Shown one piece after another: positions 34,195 through 45,262 of a stretch of 64,000 bases of DNA. The notes beneath the pieces are model-generated. The model ran no database searches. It worked only from the letters and a program-made list of their open reading frames with translations, and had not been told where the DNA came from. How positions within the stretch are numbered: position 1 is the first letter of the stretch; each line of letters begins with the position of its first letter. Source of the DNA: Ornithinibacillus scapharcae TW25 (GTDB taxonomy: Bacteria > Bacillota > Bacilli > Bacillales > Amphibacillaceae); the NCBI RefSeq assembly GCF_000190475.1, contig NZ_AEWH01000052.1:97108-161107 (forward strand), written 5' to 3'. The position numbers and the translations under genes are program-made.

Positions 34195-35262
34195 TTAAAT
34201 GATTTGTTGTTTCTTAATTTGTTTACTTCTTAATTGGCCGCACGCAGCGTCAATATCTGCACCATTTTCCCAACGAACCCCACTGTTAATACCTTTACTT
34301 TTTAATGTTTCATGAAAGGCTTGAATAACTGCAGTTTCACTTCGTTGGTATTGATTATGTTCTTCCACGGAGTTATAAGGTATTAAATTCACATAGGATA
34401 AATGGCGTTTCTTATGCAATAATTTAGCAAGCTGTAACGCTTCTCCCTTATGGTCATTTACATCCCTGAGCATAATATATTCATAAGTGATTCGACGATT
34501 AGACTTTTCTAAATAATAGTCTACTGCCTTCATTAGTTTTTCAATTGGGAATGCTCTATTGATTTTCATGATACTTGTTCGAAGCTCATCATTAGGAGCA
34601 TGTAGAGATATTGCTAGGTTCACCTGTAATCCTGTATCTGCAAATTCGTAAATCTTATGAGCAAGCCCACTTGTAGAAACCGTAATATGACGTTGACCAA
34701 TTTTTAGGCCTTTCTCATCATTTACGACACGAATAAAGTTAACTAGGTTAGTAAAGTTATCAAACGGTTCTCCAATTCCCATTACAACGATATGACTAAC
34801 ACGTTCATCTTTCCCTTGTTCATCTAAATGTTTTTGCACCTTCATAATCTGCTCTACAATTTCACCACTGTCTAAGTCTCTACTTTTTCTTAAAAGACCG
34901 CTAGCACAGAAGGTACAACCGATATTACAACCAACCTGTGTTGTTACACACACAGAAAGACCATAGTTAAAACGCATAAGCACCGTTTCAATTAAGTTAC
35001 CATCAGCTAATTTAAAAAGAAATTTTACCGTACCATCTTTCGAGACCTGTTTAATCTCTTCCTCTAATGTTTCAATAACAAAGTTTTCTTGTAACAGTTC
35101 AATGGTTTCTTTATTCACATTTTTCATTTCCGAAAAATCACGAACACGCTTTTTATAGAGCCAATCCCAGACCTGTTCAGCACGGAATCGCTTTTGACCT
35201 TTTTCCATTAACCATTCTGTTAATTGTTCGATGGTTAATCCATAAATTGATGATTTTACCAT
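34195..35262 (-). CDS. rlmN: 23S rRNA (A2503)-C2 methyltransferase / tRNA methyltransferase RlmN
   Basis: The 355-residue radical-SAM enzyme methylates A2503 of 23S rRNA and A37 of some tRNAs. The cluster motif [13 protein letters not shown] is near residue 115. MGIGEPFDN and [10 protein letters not shown] are family-specific. The resolving Cys is in the C-terminal [12 protein letters not shown]. The N-terminal domain ([26 protein letters not shown]) is typical. Monocistronic. Confidence 0.95.
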   Translation of the reverse strand: MVKSSIYGLTIEQLTEWLMEKGQKRFRAEQVWDWLYKKRVRDFSEMKNVNKETIELLQENFVIETLEEEIKQVSKDGTVKFLFKLADGNLIETVLMRFNYGLSVCVTTQVGCNIGCTFCASGLLRKSRDLDSGEIVEQIMKVQKHLDEQGKDERVSHIVVMGIGEPFDNFTNLVNFIRVVNDEKGLKIGQRHITVSTSGLAHKIYEFADTGLQVNLAISLHAPNDELRTSIMKINRAFPIEKLMKAVDYYLEKSNRRITYEYIMLRDVNDHKGEALQLAKLLHKKRHLSYVNLIPYNSVEEHNQYQRSETAVIQAFHETLKSKGINSGVRWENGADIDAACGQLRSKQIKKQQII

Positions 35263-35404
35263 TATTTATTCCTCATCTCCAAATCACTATATCGAACTAG
35301 ATTTCTAGTATTATCATTCCCTAAATTACTTTACTATCATACTTGATATAGTGTTTTGAATCAAACTTATTTTTATGGCAAAAATCCAGATAAATCTCAT
35401 ATAA

Positions 35405-36889
35405 TCAGGGTAAATCCGTCTCCCCCATTAAGTAACGGTCACATTCACGTGCTACTTCTCTCCCTTCATGAATAGCCCATACAATTAAACTTTGTCCCCT
35501 GCGCATATCCCCTGCACAAAAAACTCCCTCCACATTAGTCCTATAGTCACCATATGTTGCTTTAACGGTGGAGTTAACATTCCGTTCGACTCGTAACTGA
35601 CTTAATAACGCTTGTTCCGGTCCTTGAAATCCAATAGCTATTAAAACTAAGTCTGCTGGCCAAATTTTTTCTGTTCCAGGAATCTCTTCCCTTATTCTCT
35701 TACCTTGTTCATAACGCGTTCTCACGTTCACCGTATGAACTTCCTTAATATGACCTTGTTCATCTCCAACAAACTTCTTGGTAAGAACGGCAAAAGCTCT
35801 TGGATCCTTCCCTAATTTACTTGCAGCTTCCTTATGACCATACTCGATACGGTGGATAATCGGATATTGCGGCCAAGGATTACCATGTTCATTTCGCTTA
35901 GTGCTCTTTTTTTCATAAATATCAAATTGAACTAGACTCTTACAATTATGCCTAATAGCTGTTGCAAGACAGTCAGTCCCGGTATCACCTCCACCGATCA
36001 CAATAACATTCTTGTCTTCGGCAGAGATATAATTTCCATCTGTCAGATCCGAGTCGAGTAAACTTTTTGTATTTTGATGAAGAAAGTCCATTGCATAACA
36101 TACACCCTCGAGGTTTCCCCCCTCTACCTCCATTTCACGGTGTACGGTTGCTCCTCCCGCTAAAATGACTGCATCGTAATCTGCACTCACTTTTTCCACT
36201 GGATAGTCTAAACCTACCTCTGTATTTGTCTTAAACTTTATACCTTCCTGTTTCAATAGGTTAACTCTTCGTTCGACAATATGATAAGGCAATTTCATTT
36301 CTGGTATTCCATACGTTAGAAGTCCACCAACACGGTCGTCTCGCTCAAACACCGTTACAGAATGTCCTACTTTATTTAATTGTGCCGCTGCAGCTAACCC
36401 AGTTGGCCCTGATCCCACAATTGCCACACGTTTACCAGTTCTACTTATAGGTGGGGTTGGTTTTATCCAACCATTTTCAAAGCCTTTTTCTACGATTGCT
36501 CTTTCAATTGTTCTTATCGCCACAGGAGGTTCATTAATTCCAAGGACACATGCCCCCTCACAAGGTGCCGGACAAGCAATACCAGTAAATTCTGGGAAGT
36601 TATTTTTATTGTGCGCTCTCTTTAAAGCTTCCTTCCATTGTCCCTTATATACAAGATCAGCCCATTCTGGTATTAAGTGATTTAGCGGACACCCCGTCGT
36701 AACACCATTTAACTCCATTCCTATATGACAGGTAGGAACACCACAACTCATACAACGTGCACCTTGAATCTGTACATCCTTGTCATTCATTGGAGCCGTA
36801 TAATCTTCCCAATCACGGACTCGTACAGATGGTTCTCTTTCACCACGATCTTTTCGTTTATACTCCATAAATCCCGTCCTTTTTCCCAT
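35405..36889 (-). CDS. gltD: glutamate synthase (NADPH) small subunit
   Basis: The 494-residue subunit passes electrons from NADPH through FAD and Fe-S centres to GltB. The N-terminal Fe-S Cys motifs are CMSCGVPTCH...CPLNHLIPEW and CPAPCEGACVLG. The FAD loop is VAIVGSGPTGLAAAAQLNKVGH, the NADPH loop VIVIGGGDTGTDCLATA, and the second FAD motif EGVFCAGDMRRGQSLIVWAI. It follows gltB by 19 nt in one operon, with GGGAGG as ribosome binding site. Intact. Confidence 0.94.
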   Translation of the reverse strand: MGKRTGFMEYKRKDRGEREPSVRVRDWEDYTAPMNDKDVQIQGARCMSCGVPTCHIGMELNGVTTGCPLNHLIPEWADLVYKGQWKEALKRAHNKNNFPEFTGIACPAPCEGACVLGINEPPVAIRTIERAIVEKGFENGWIKPTPPISRTGKRVAIVGSGPTGLAAAAQLNKVGHSVTVFERDDRVGGLLTYGIPEMKLPYHIVERRVNLLKQEGIKFKTNTEVGLDYPVEKVSADYDAVILAGGATVHREMEVEGGNLEGVCYAMDFLHQNTKSLLDSDLTDGNYISAEDKNVIVIGGGDTGTDCLATAIRHNCKSLVQFDIYEKKSTKRNEHGNPWPQYPIIHRIEYGHKEAASKLGKDPRAFAVLTKKFVGDEQGHIKEVHTVNVRTRYEQGKRIREEIPGTEKIWPADLVLIAIGFQGPEQALLSQLRVERNVNSTVKATYGDYRTNVEGVFCAGDMRRGQSLIVWAIHEGREVARECDRYLMGETDLP

Positions 36890-36908
36890 CTGTTTCCTCC
36901 CTTCTTTT

Positions 36909-37871
36909 CTATAAATCTATTTTGACACCCTGTTTTTCTCTTTCCTTTTTCTTCAGCAGCCCTTGATGCATTTCTTGAAAGGCTTGCATCTCTGCTTCGT
37001 CCTTATTTACTCCATTTCCTAGCAACTCTTTCAATCTCCCTTGAATCGTTGCATAGTTTCTAGGAATGACACGGACAAATTTGCTTACAGTATTTTCCCA
37101 ATAAGTTAAAATACGTTCTGCATAAATACTATTGGTATACCGAACATGCTTCTCTAGTAACTCATATAGTTCGTCTACTTCTGATAAGTCTTGCAATCCT
37201 TGAGCATGAACCATTTCATGGTTGACCTTATCTAAGAAGGATCCATCGACATCCAGTACATATGCCACTCCACCAGACATCCCTGCAGCAAAGTTTTTAC
37301 CAGTTGGTCCTAAAACAACAACTCTTCCGCCGGTCATATATTCACAGGCATGGTCACCAACACCCTCTACTACGACATTTGCACCGCTGTTCCGTACACA
37401 AAACCGTTCGCCTGCAATTCCTCGGATAAATGCTTCTCCTGATGTTGCCCCATAGAATGCTACATTTCCGATAATGACATTCTTCTCAGGTTGGAATGTA
37501 ACAATCGGATCTGGTTGAACAATTACCTTCCCTCCTGATAAACCCTTACCGACAAAATCATTTGCATCACCAATTAATCGTAACGTAATGCCCCTTGGTA
37601 CATATGCTCCAAAACTCTGCCCTGCTGACCCACTAAAAGTCAGCTGGATATAATCATCCGGTAATCCTTTCTCACCAAACTTCTCCGTCACCAAACTTCC
37701 CAGAAGTGTCCCTGTGGATCGGTGGATATTGCGGATAGCAGTAGTAAAACTAACACTGCCTAACCCCTCAAGAGCTTTTGTACAACTTGGAATTATCTCC
37801 TGAAAGTCCAGTGTCTTTTCGATACCATGATTCTGTTTCGTTTGTTGATATTTTGCTCTTTTCCCGTTCAC
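36909..37871 (-). CDS. gltB: glutamate synthase large subunit, C-terminal part separated by a frameshift
   Basis: This frame holds the last 320 residues of GltB, the beta-helix GXGXG domain (GSAGQSFGAYVPRGITLRLIGDANDFVGKGLSGGKVIVQP...). Homology continues upstream of the GTG at 37871: the frame reads [12 protein letters not shown] from 37916, which joins the end of the preceding frame. One base appears to be missing in the A5 run at 37925-37929 or close by. Either gltB is broken here or the read is wrong. Confidence 0.85.
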   Translation of the reverse strand: MNGKRAKYQQTKQNHGIEKTLDFQEIIPSCTKALEGLGSVSFTTAIRNIHRSTGTLLGSLVTEKFGEKGLPDDYIQLTFSGSAGQSFGAYVPRGITLRLIGDANDFVGKGLSGGKVIVQPDPIVTFQPEKNVIIGNVAFYGATSGEAFIRGIAGERFCVRNSGANVVVEGVGDHACEYMTGGRVVVLGPTGKNFAAGMSGGVAYVLDVDGSFLDKVNHEMVHAQGLQDLSEVDELYELLEKHVRYTNSIYAERILTYWENTVSKFVRVIPRNYATIQGRLKELLGNGVNKDEAEMQAFQEMHQGLLKKKEREKQGVKIDL

Positions 37872-37897
37872 TGGTTGATATAATAAAGCAGATAGAT

Positions 37898-40800
37898 CTA
37901 TATTCTTTGCCTTCCAGTGATTAATTTTTGGTTAGGTTCTAAGACATCAGTTCGACCTACCATTTCATTAATAGTACGAAAGCCAAGTTCCGCCATTATT
38001 TCTCGCGTTTGCCTTGCAATAAAACGCATAAAGTTCACAACATGTTCTGGTTTCCCAGCGAATCTCTTCCGTAACGCTGGATTTTGAGTAGCGATACCAA
38101 CAGGACAAGTATCCAAATGACAAACTCGCATCATGACACATCCTAATGCTACAAGTGGGGCAGTTGAAAAGCCAAACTCTTCCGCACCAAGCAAAGCAGC
38201 TATGACCACATCTCTTCCGGTCATCATTTTTCCATCTGCCTCAATAGCAACCCTATCTCTTAAACCGTTTAACAATAAGGTTTGATGTGTTTCGGCTAAC
38301 CCAATCTCCCACGGTAAACCGGCATGTTTAAGACTGGTATAAGGTGCAGCTCCTGTCCCTCCATCATATCCACTGATTAGAACATGGTCTGCGCGTCCCT
38401 TAACAACACCGGCAGCTATCGTTCCTACGCCAACTGCTGAAACTAATTTCACACTAATTCTCGCATTAGGATTTGCGTTTTTTAAATTAAAGATTAATTC
38501 CGCTAAATCTTCAATGGAATATATATCATGATGCGGTGGTGGTGATATTAACTCAACACCAGGGGTGGAACCTCTTACTTCCGCTACCCATGGATATACC
38601 TTATTGCCTGGCAAATGCCCTCCTTCTCCAGGCTTGGCCCCTTGTGCTACTTTAATTTGTATCTCCTCTGCATTCACTAAGTAATGACTCGTAACACCGA
38701 ATCTACCTGAGGCAACCTGCTTAACAGCACTTCTTCGCAAGTCGCCATTTGAATCTGGTTGATAACGCACAGCAGATTCGCCACCCTCACCAGAATTACT
38801 TTTTCCGCCGATTCGGTTCATCGCAATAGCCAATGATTCATGTGCTTCTTTACTAATGGCTCCGAAAGACATAGCTCCAGTTTTAAAGCGGCGACAAATG
38901 GATTCTACGGATTCCACTTCATCAATTGGAATTGGATTTCGCTTTTTAAATTTTAATAATCCTCGCAGTGATTGTAGGTTTTCCTTCTCATCTGTAATTA
39001 ACTTCGTATACGTTTTAAACAACTGATAATCGCCAGACCGTACGGCATGTTGAAGCATGTATATCGTTTTCGGATTATATTGGTGATCCTCGCCATTCGA
39101 GCGGTACTGAAAATCGTCACCTACTTCTAAAGATAAATCACTATCACGATATTCCTTAAAAGCTCTCTGATGTCTCATGATAACTTCTTGTTGGATAATA
39201 TCTAAGCCTATCCCTCCAATGCGAGAGGCTGTACCAGTAAAGTATGAACCAATCACCTTATTGGAAATCCCTACCGCTTCAAATATCTGTGCACCTTGGT
39301 AACTCTGGATGGTAGAGATCCCCATTTTAGAAATCACCTTCACGATTCCATCTGTAACGGTATGAATATAATTCGTAATTGCCTGTTCTACCGTCAGCGC
39401 ACCAAGTTGCCCCTTTTCTGCCAAGGAATCAAATGTATCGATTGCTAGATAGGGGTTAATTCCTTCTGCTCCATATCCAAGCAGTGTCGCAAAATGATGA
39501 ACTTCTCTTGGCTCCCCTGATTCTAAAAGGATACTAACCTTTGTTCGTACACCTTGTCGCATTAAGTAATGATGTAATCCACTTACTGCAAGCAAAGAGG
39601 GAATGGCTCCTTTCGTTTTGGAGACACCGCGGTCAGATAAAATCAAAAATGTTACACCTTCTCGGATATGTTTATCAGCCTGAGCAAATATTTCCTGCAA
39701 TACTTGCTCTAAATCTAAACCTGTATTCAAACCAAATAGGATAGAAATAGTGGCAGAGCGATATCCGTGAACTCTATTTTTACGGAGCTTTTCTAACTCT
39801 CTATTCGTTAGTATTGGGGTATGCAATCGAATCCTTTTACAGCTTTCTGGACCTGCTGAGACTAGATTGCCCTTAGGACCAATACTAGTCGTTGCCATCG
39901 TAACTATTTTTTCTCGAATAGCATCGATTGGAGGATTTGTAACTTGAGCAAATAATTGCTTAAAATAATCAAATAGTAGTCTAGGTTTTTGGGATAGAAC
40001 GGCTAGCGGTGCATCATACCCCATCGAACCGATAGGGTCTTTCCTTTCTGTTACTAGTGGTATTAAAATCTTGTCTAGTTCCTCTTGAGAATATCCAAAT
40101 GCAATTTGTTGTTTTAGTAATTTCTCGCCTTGAAAAGAAGGGGATTGATTTGGCGAATCTGGAATATCGTGAATATCCTTTAACTCCATTAACCACTCTT
40201 TATAAGGTTTCTGCGTTGCTATCTGCATTTTGATAGTTTCATCAGGAATAATAATTCCTTTCCCTATGTCTACCAATAGCATCTTACCTGGCTCGAGCCG
40301 ACTTTTAAACAAGATATCATCAGCAAATATATCTAATGCACCAACTTCTGAGCCAAGAACGATCATGCCACTTTTGGTTACATAATATCTCGCTGGTCTC
40401 AAACCATTTCGATCCAGACAGGCACCAATTTGTACACCATCTGTGTAAACCAGTGCACTTGGTCCATCCCATGGCTCCATTAGAGTACTATGATATTCAT
40501 AAAAATCTCTTCTTTCATCTGATAAATTAGGATTATTTGACCAGGGCTCCGGAATCATCATCATAGCTGTATGAGCTAAGGAAAAACCGGATAGATGTAA
40601 AAATTCAAAAGTATTGTCAAAAATGGAGGAGTCACTTCCATCCGCATCATTAACTGGCAAGATTTTTTCCAGTTCCTTTTCATCAAAAAAATCCGAACGA
40701 CATAGTTTTTCACGTGCATGCATCCAATTAACATTTCCACGAATGGTATTAAACTCTCCATTATGAATGGTATACCGGTTTGGATGCGCTCGCTTCCAGC

Positions 40801-41521
40801 TCGGAAATGTATTCGTACTAAAACGCGAATGCACTAAAGCTAATGCGGATTTAAATTCAGGGTGGTTTAAATCAATGTAGAAGGAACCTAATTGCTCTGG
40901 TATTAGCATTCCTTTATAAACGATAGTTCGTGAAGATAAGCTACATATGTAAGTATCATGATATGTGGAGTGTTGATTTATTACGTTCTCAATTCTTTTA
41001 CGAATAATAAATAGTTTGCGTTCAAAACTCAAGGGGTCGTTAAGGTCCTTTGATTTTCCAATAAAACCTTGTCGGATGGTTGGTTTACTTTCTGAAGCAA
41101 CTCTCCCGATGAAGGAATCATTAAGTGGTACTGGCCGCCACCCGAGAAATGTCTGCCCTTCCTCTTCCACGATTGATTCAATGATGCTTTTGCATTCCAT
41201 CCTTTTATCTAAATCATTCGGAAGAAAGATCATGGCAACAGCATAATCACCTTCCTGCGGTAAAGAAAATCCCTCTTTCATACACTGCTTTTGGAAAAAT
41301 CGATCCGGTATTTGCGTAAGTATTCCTGCCCCGTCACCAGTACTCGTATCTGCTGATTGTCCGCCTCTATGCTCTAGATTACAAAGCATTGTAATGGCAT
41401 TATGAACTATATTATGTGTTTTTTTCCCATTTATATTGGCAATCATCCCGATACCACAGGCTTCATGCTCAAATTCTGGACTGTATAACCCCTGTTCTAC
41501 AGGGTATTCGCTTCTTGACAT
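37898..41521 (-). CDS. gltB: glutamate synthase large subunit, N-terminal part
   Basis: The 1207 residues cover the glutaminase domain, with nucleophile Cys22 exposed after a 21-residue propeptide (FEHEACGIG), the central domain, and the FMN/3Fe-4S synthase domain. Markers are [38 protein letters not shown] and [16 protein letters not shown]. GltB makes glutamate from glutamine and 2-oxoglutarate. The frame ends with K-L-I-T-G-R-Q-R-I where homologues continue for about 320 residues, and these lie in the next frame. Together the two parts give about 1527 residues, the normal GltB length. Confidence 0.92.
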   Translation of the reverse strand: MSRSEYPVEQGLYSPEFEHEACGIGMIANINGKKTHNIVHNAITMLCNLEHRGGQSADTSTGDGAGILTQIPDRFFQKQCMKEGFSLPQEGDYAVAMIFLPNDLDKRMECKSIIESIVEEEGQTFLGWRPVPLNDSFIGRVASESKPTIRQGFIGKSKDLNDPLSFERKLFIIRKRIENVINQHSTYHDTYICSLSSRTIVYKGMLIPEQLGSFYIDLNHPEFKSALALVHSRFSTNTFPSWKRAHPNRYTIHNGEFNTIRGNVNWMHAREKLCRSDFFDEKELEKILPVNDADGSDSSIFDNTFEFLHLSGFSLAHTAMMMIPEPWSNNPNLSDERRDFYEYHSTLMEPWDGPSALVYTDGVQIGACLDRNGLRPARYYVTKSGMIVLGSEVGALDIFADDILFKSRLEPGKMLLVDIGKGIIIPDETIKMQIATQKPYKEWLMELKDIHDIPDSPNQSPSFQGEKLLKQQIAFGYSQEELDKILIPLVTERKDPIGSMGYDAPLAVLSQKPRLLFDYFKQLFAQVTNPPIDAIREKIVTMATTSIGPKGNLVSAGPESCKRIRLHTPILTNRELEKLRKNRVHGYRSATISILFGLNTGLDLEQVLQEIFAQADKHIREGVTFLILSDRGVSKTKGAIPSLLAVSGLHHYLMRQGVRTKVSILLESGEPREVHHFATLLGYGAEGINPYLAIDTFDSLAEKGQLGALTVEQAITNYIHTVTDGIVKVISKMGISTIQSYQGAQIFEAVGISNKVIGSYFTGTASRIGGIGLDIIQQEVIMRHQRAFKEYRDSDLSLEVGDDFQYRSNGEDHQYNPKTIYMLQHAVRSGDYQLFKTYTKLITDEKENLQSLRGLLKFKKRNPIPIDEVESVESICRRFKTGAMSFGAISKEAHESLAIAMNRIGGKSNSGEGGESAVRYQPDSNGDLRRSAVKQVASGRFGVTSHYLVNAEEIQIKVAQGAKPGEGGHLPGNKVYPWVAEVRGSTPGVELISPPPHHDIYSIEDLAELIFNLKNANPNARISVKLVSAVGVGTIAAGVVKGRADHVLISGYDGGTGAAPYTSLKHAGLPWEIGLAETHQTLLLNGLRDRVAIEADGKMMTGRDVVIAALLGAEEFGFSTAPLVALGCVMMRVCHLDTCPVGIATQNPALRKRFAGKPEHVVNFMRFIARQTREIMAELGFRTINEMVGRTDVLEPNQKLITGRQRI

Positions 41522-41571
41522 ATATTAGCTCCTTTCCAATTGTCACCTTTAACTAAATAACGGTATTAAGT

Positions 41572-41600
41572 ATTATAACAAAATTACAGTTAATACACAA
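41572..41600 (-). promoter_or_regulatory. sigma-A promoter of gltBD
   Basis: Minus strand TTGTGT (41595-41600), 17 bp, TATAAT (41572-41577), about 45 nt upstream of the gltB ATG. Confidence 0.7.
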
Positions 41601-41644
41601 TATTCAGAAATCTATAATTATACAAATCCTTTTATATCAATAGA

Positions 41645-41658
41645 TGTAAACGGTAACA
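41645..41658. promoter_or_regulatory. cre (CcpA) site between gltB and the LLM oxidoreductase gene
   Basis: TGTAAACGGTAACA fits the cre consensus TGWAANCGNTNWCA at all 14 positions. It lies about 85 bp upstream of the gltB transcription start and about 35 bp upstream of a possible -35 (TTGGAC, 41693-41698) of the divergent gene. Which promoter it serves is unclear. Confidence 0.6.
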
Positions 41659-41756
41659 TTTCCTGACAAAAATTCTTTTTTAAGCGAAATATTGGACTAT
41701 GATCATCAAAATAATTATCATTGCTTACTAAGAAGTACTTGAAGGAGTGAACTAAT

Positions 41757-42773
41757 TTGATTACCAATCCAGCGAAAAAATTTCAACATATACCTCTTTC
41801 TGTTCTAGACCTCGCACCAATAACGGAAGGGAGTAATGCGAGTGAGTCTTTTAAAAACAGTGTAGAATTGGCACAACATGTGGAAAAATGGGGATTCAAC
41901 CGTTACTGGTTAGCGGAACACCACAACATGCCGGGAATTGCCAGTAGTGCAACCTCTGTTGTCATTGGTCATATTGCAGGCGCAACGAATCATATTCGCG
42001 TAGGGGCGGGTGGGGTGATGCTCCCAAATCACGCAACATTAGTAATAGCTGAGCAATTCGGAACCCTAGAAGCATTATATCCGGGAAGAATTGATCTTGG
42101 CTTAGGGAGAGCACCTGGTAGTGATCAGGCAACTGCTTATGCCCTTAGAAGAACTTTGAACATGAGTGTAGAGGATTTTCCAATGCAAGTTACGGAGCTA
42201 CAAGATTACTTCTCGGACGAACCCGTCTCTCGAGTTAAAGCCATTCCTGGACAAGGTGCTAGGGTGCCAATTTGGTTATTAGGATCAAGTGGCTTTAGTG
42301 CTCAATTAGCAGCACAAAAAGGATTACCATTCTCATTCGCAAGTCATTTTGCACCTGCCTATCTCTTCCAGGCATTGAAACTATATCGCGATAACTTTAA
42401 ACCATCTGAAGTATTGGATAAACCATATGTCATGTTGGGCATTAATGTCATTGCAGCAGATACAAATGAGAAGGCGAAATTCATAGCAACATCTCAGCAG
42501 CAGCAATTCCTAAGCTTACGCCGAGGTAGCCCAGGGAAACTACAACCGCCTGTTGATAATCTGAAGGAACTATATTCTCCTATGGAGATTGCAGCGGTAA
42601 ACGAGACTCTAGATTCGAAGACAACCATCGTCGGAGACCGGGAAACTGTCAAACAAGGACTAACAAGTTTTATTGAGGAAACACAAGCTGATGAGCTTAT
42701 CATCGGCTCACAAATATTCCATCAAGTGGACCGCTTACGATCATTTGAAATAGTGGCTGAGTTGATGGATTGA
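41757..42773 (+). CDS. LLM-class flavin-dependent oxidoreductase (bacterial-luciferase-like)
   Basis: The 338-residue TIM-barrel oxidoreductase shows the group signature of YwcH/LuxA-like monooxygenases: [99 protein letters not shown], and [29 protein letters not shown]. It uses FMNH2/F420-type chemistry; the substrate is unknown. Start is TTG at 41757, since GAAGGAG is seven to eight nt upstream and no ATG follows before conserved sequence. Confidence 0.85.
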   Translation: MITNPAKKFQHIPLSVLDLAPITEGSNASESFKNSVELAQHVEKWGFNRYWLAEHHNMPGIASSATSVVIGHIAGATNHIRVGAGGVMLPNHATLVIAEQFGTLEALYPGRIDLGLGRAPGSDQATAYALRRTLNMSVEDFPMQVTELQDYFSDEPVSRVKAIPGQGARVPIWLLGSSGFSAQLAAQKGLPFSFASHFAPAYLFQALKLYRDNFKPSEVLDKPYVMLGINVIAADTNEKAKFIATSQQQQFLSLRRGSPGKLQPPVDNLKELYSPMEIAAVNETLDSKTTIVGDRETVKQGLTSFIEETQADELIIGSQIFHQVDRLRSFEIVAELMD

Positions 42774-42781
42774 TGACGTTG

Positions 42782-42807
42782 CACACAGCAGACATATCTG
42801 CTGTGTG
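42782..42807. terminator. bidirectional terminator after the LLM oxidoreductase gene
   Basis: An 11-bp perfect stem CACACAGCAGA / TCTGCTGTGTG with a CATA loop, between two converging genes. Confidence 0.75.
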
Positions 42808-42815
42808 TTAACTCT

Positions 42816-43454
42816 TTATTCATCTTTAATCACTAAACCGAGTAACCTTGCAAATCCGAGTGCCTGTTGTGGAGAAACTATACATCCTTGCATACTTTCT
42901 AACGATGCCTGCAATTTATCAAACTTACACGTCGTCAAGTCTACTCCTTCTAATTTCGTATTAGCAAAATTAGATTCATCAATATCGCATGTGTCGAAAT
43001 CTACCTTCTGAAACTTACATTCATAGAAATCACTATTTTTCATCATACATTCGGAAAATCTGACTTGCTTTAATTTCGAATAGCTGAAAGAACTTAAACT
43101 AACCTGACAATTATCAAATAGAACATTCCCCAAAGAAGACTCTGGCATCATAATACCAGTTAACTTAGATCGTTTAAATTCCACTCGGTGAATACTAGAA
43201 TTGGTAAAGTCTACATTCGAAAAATCACAACGATCCATGACACAATCAGTGAATTCGACGTTGGTAAAGTCACTTCCTTCAAAAGTTACTCGCTCCAATA
43301 TTACCTGGTCAAATGCGAGCCTATTCATATCATTCTTCGTAATCACGCAATCTCTAAATGTACAGGAATGATAATAGCCTGAGTCATTTAGCTCAAAATC
43401 TTCTTCTGGTAAATCTTCTGGAATCTTTGGCTTATCTAATTTAAATGGCTTCAT
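42816..43454 (-). CDS. pentapeptide-repeat protein (YisX/Qnr-like)
   Basis: The 212-residue protein is built almost wholly of A(D/N)LXX-type pentapeptide repeats, such as VEFTDCVMDRCDFSNVDF, SDFYECKFQKVDFDTC and SNFANTKLEGVDL. They form a right-handed quadrilateral beta helix. The C-terminal helix (SPQQALGFARLLGLVI) is the dimerisation element of Qnr and McbG proteins. Length equals B. subtilis YisX as I recall it. Such proteins mimic DNA and can protect DNA gyrase from quinolones; that activity is not shown here. Confidence 0.85.
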   Translation of the reverse strand: MKPFKLDKPKIPEDLPEEDFELNDSGYYHSCTFRDCVITKNDMNRLAFDQVILERVTFEGSDFTNVEFTDCVMDRCDFSNVDFTNSSIHRVEFKRSKLTGIMMPESSLGNVLFDNCQVSLSSFSYSKLKQVRFSECMMKNSDFYECKFQKVDFDTCDIDESNFANTKLEGVDLTTCKFDKLQASLESMQGCIVSPQQALGFARLLGLVIKDE

Positions 43455-43522
43455 CTACTTTACTCCCCAACTTGTTTTATTCCTTTAAGTATAGATGTTA
43501 ACCAATAGCTTGTATAGTTACT

Positions 43523-43550
43523 AAAAACAGTCCTAGAACCACTAGGACTG
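43523..43550 (-). terminator. terminator downstream of the wrbA-type gene
   Basis: Minus strand CAGTCCTAG pairs with CTAGGACTG around TGGTT, followed by TTTTT. It can also act on the plus strand. Confidence 0.8.
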
Positions 43551-43558
43551 TTTCTTTC

Positions 43559-44158
43559 TTAACTACCAGCAATCTTTTGAGCTATTTCAACTGTTCTTTT
43601 TGCCTGATGCTTGACAGCAGCTTGAACATCTTCTACCATTTTACCGTCTTGCCCCTGTGACACACTTGTTCCGTAAGGGTTACCTCCTGCGCCAAATAAT
43701 ACTGGATCTGTGTATCCTGGAGGAACTAGGATTGCACCCCAGTGCATCATGGAAGTATATAATGCAAGAATGGTCGCTTCTTGACCACCATGTGGATTTT
43801 GCGCAGAAGTCATTGCACTTACTACCTTATTTACTGTTTTACCAGAAGCCCATAGTCCACCTTGTAAATCAAGGAATTGCTTCATTTGTGATGGGATATT
43901 CCCAAATCGAGTTGGCACACTGAAGATGATTGCATCTGCCCATTCAATATCATCAGATGTTGCTTCTGGTACATCCTTTGTTGCCTCATAGTGTTCCTTC
44001 CAGGCCGGGTTAGAAAAGATAGCTGCTTCAGGTGCAAGCTCTGGAACTTTTACTACTTTCACCTCGGCACCGGCATCTTTCCCTGCTTCTTCAGCCCACT
44101 TTGCAAGCTGATAATTTATTCCTGTAGAACTGTAATAGATTACTGCAAGCTTTACCAT
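43559..44158 (-). CDS. wrbA: NAD(P)H:quinone oxidoreductase, WrbA type
   Basis: The 199-residue flavodoxin-fold protein has the FMN phosphate loop YYSSTGINYQLAKWAEEAG, the PTRFGNIPSQMKQFLDLQGGLW segment, and the SAQNPHGGQEATILALYTSMMHWGAILVPPGY motif of WrbA. It reduces quinones by two electrons. ATG 44158 (MVKLAVIYY) is preferred because AAAGGAG is at the right distance; an ATG two codons earlier is too close to it. Monocistronic. Confidence 0.88.
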   Translation of the reverse strand: MVKLAVIYYSSTGINYQLAKWAEEAGKDAGAEVKVVKVPELAPEAAIFSNPAWKEHYEATKDVPEATSDDIEWADAIIFSVPTRFGNIPSQMKQFLDLQGGLWASGKTVNKVVSAMTSAQNPHGGQEATILALYTSMMHWGAILVPPGYTDPVLFGAGGNPYGTSVSQGQDGKMVEDVQAAVKHQAKRTVEIAQKIAGS

Positions 44159-44248
44159 TGTCATTCTCCTTTTCGAAGTTCTGCTTTTGCTATTACGCCC
44201 ATATTATCTGTAAATAACCTGGAAATAAACACAAAAGGAAAATGTTAT

Positions 44249-45256
44249 CTAATAGTCAATACTACCAATTATCGTATGCCTTTCCAGTTTCGATCCTTCT
44301 AGCCAATCTTTAAAAGGAAACTTAACTGCTTTAGCATTTCCCCCAATTCCAACCATTACTTCTAATGAATCTGGTATATATACTACCGTATAGAGCGTTC
44401 CAAAGTATTGATGATAATTTTTATAGAAAAGTGGAGAGTTCTCATGATTAAATTTCTTGAAGGCTTCTTCTGGGGTGTATGACTGTGATAGGAAACTCTG
44501 AAGATGAGCTTTTCGTTGACGTGAGCCACCAATATCGTTTCTGTTATACGCTGTCAATCTTACCGTTTCAAAATGATTCGTACACATAACTTCGCTTTCC
44601 TTCATGACTACTTGTTCTACTGGTGTCGCTTCAATTACACAGCTATGTCCCTCGCGATCCAATAGAGAAAAGTTATAACAGTGACTATGAGGTATGTCTG
44701 CTATTAATTGGATTGCTTCTTCTGTGTTTCGGCAACGTTCCAACACCAGCCTTACGATAGAAGTACCGATTATACCTTTTTGGGCGTGATTTTGATTAAC
44801 TAGATGTAAGCCAATCACTAATCCATGTTCATTCATTCCATCCAATCTTCCAACAACCTGTTGACCAAAGCCAACACTAGCAAAACCAACTGTCGGTTTA
44901 GAAAAAATCACCCTAGCATCATATAATTCTGGAGAAAAGTCATAATTACGCACATAATAGCTATCCGCAAATGCTGTACAGCCCATCGAAGGGAAAGTTA
45001 GATGATACCCACTGTACATTTTTATAGCTGTCTCCATATCCATATTTAATCCTGTTGCAACGCCTTTTATTTCATCCAATAAACCAGTGGAGTACCTCTT
45101 TATTACAGATGTTGCCTCATTTACATCTACGTTAGTAGCCAAACTTCTAAGTAAGTGAAACTGCTTATCAAATGGAATGCGCTTTCCTAACTTGATTCCA
45201 ATTGTTATATTGTCACCAACTAATTCAACGATATTTACTTTTAGTTTTTTCCTCAC
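44249..45256 (-). CDS. C45-type (acyl-CoA:6-APA acyltransferase/conjugated amide) Ntn hydrolase family protein
   Basis: The 335-residue protein has the C45 signature around MGCTAFADSYYVRNYDFSPE, where Cys is the predicted autocatalytic nucleophile. RLDGMNEHGLVIGLHLVN, HSHCYNFSLLDREGHSCVIEATP and MCTNHF also fit. Family members cleave or form amide bonds and some are acyltransferases. In contrast to secreted family members there is no signal peptide. The gene starts six nt after a MerR-type regulator gene ends, so the two form an operon and may sense and process the same compound. Confidence 0.8.
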   Translation of the reverse strand: MRKKLKVNIVELVGDNITIGIKLGKRIPFDKQFHLLRSLATNVDVNEATSVIKRYSTGLLDEIKGVATGLNMDMETAIKMYSGYHLTFPSMGCTAFADSYYVRNYDFSPELYDARVIFSKPTVGFASVGFGQQVVGRLDGMNEHGLVIGLHLVNQNHAQKGIIGTSIVRLVLERCRNTEEAIQLIADIPHSHCYNFSLLDREGHSCVIEATPVEQVVMKESEVMCTNHFETVRLTAYNRNDIGGSRQRKAHLQSFLSQSYTPEEAFKKFNHENSPLFYKNYHQYFGTLYTVVYIPDSLEVMVGIGGNAKAVKFPFKDWLEGSKLERHTIIGSIDY

Positions 45257-45262
45257 TTTACA

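Noticed and set aside
37898-37930. Programmed ribosomal frameshift in gltB
   Set aside because: No slippery heptamer with a downstream structure or internal ribosome binding site is seen, and the same kind of break at an A5 run occurs in desK.
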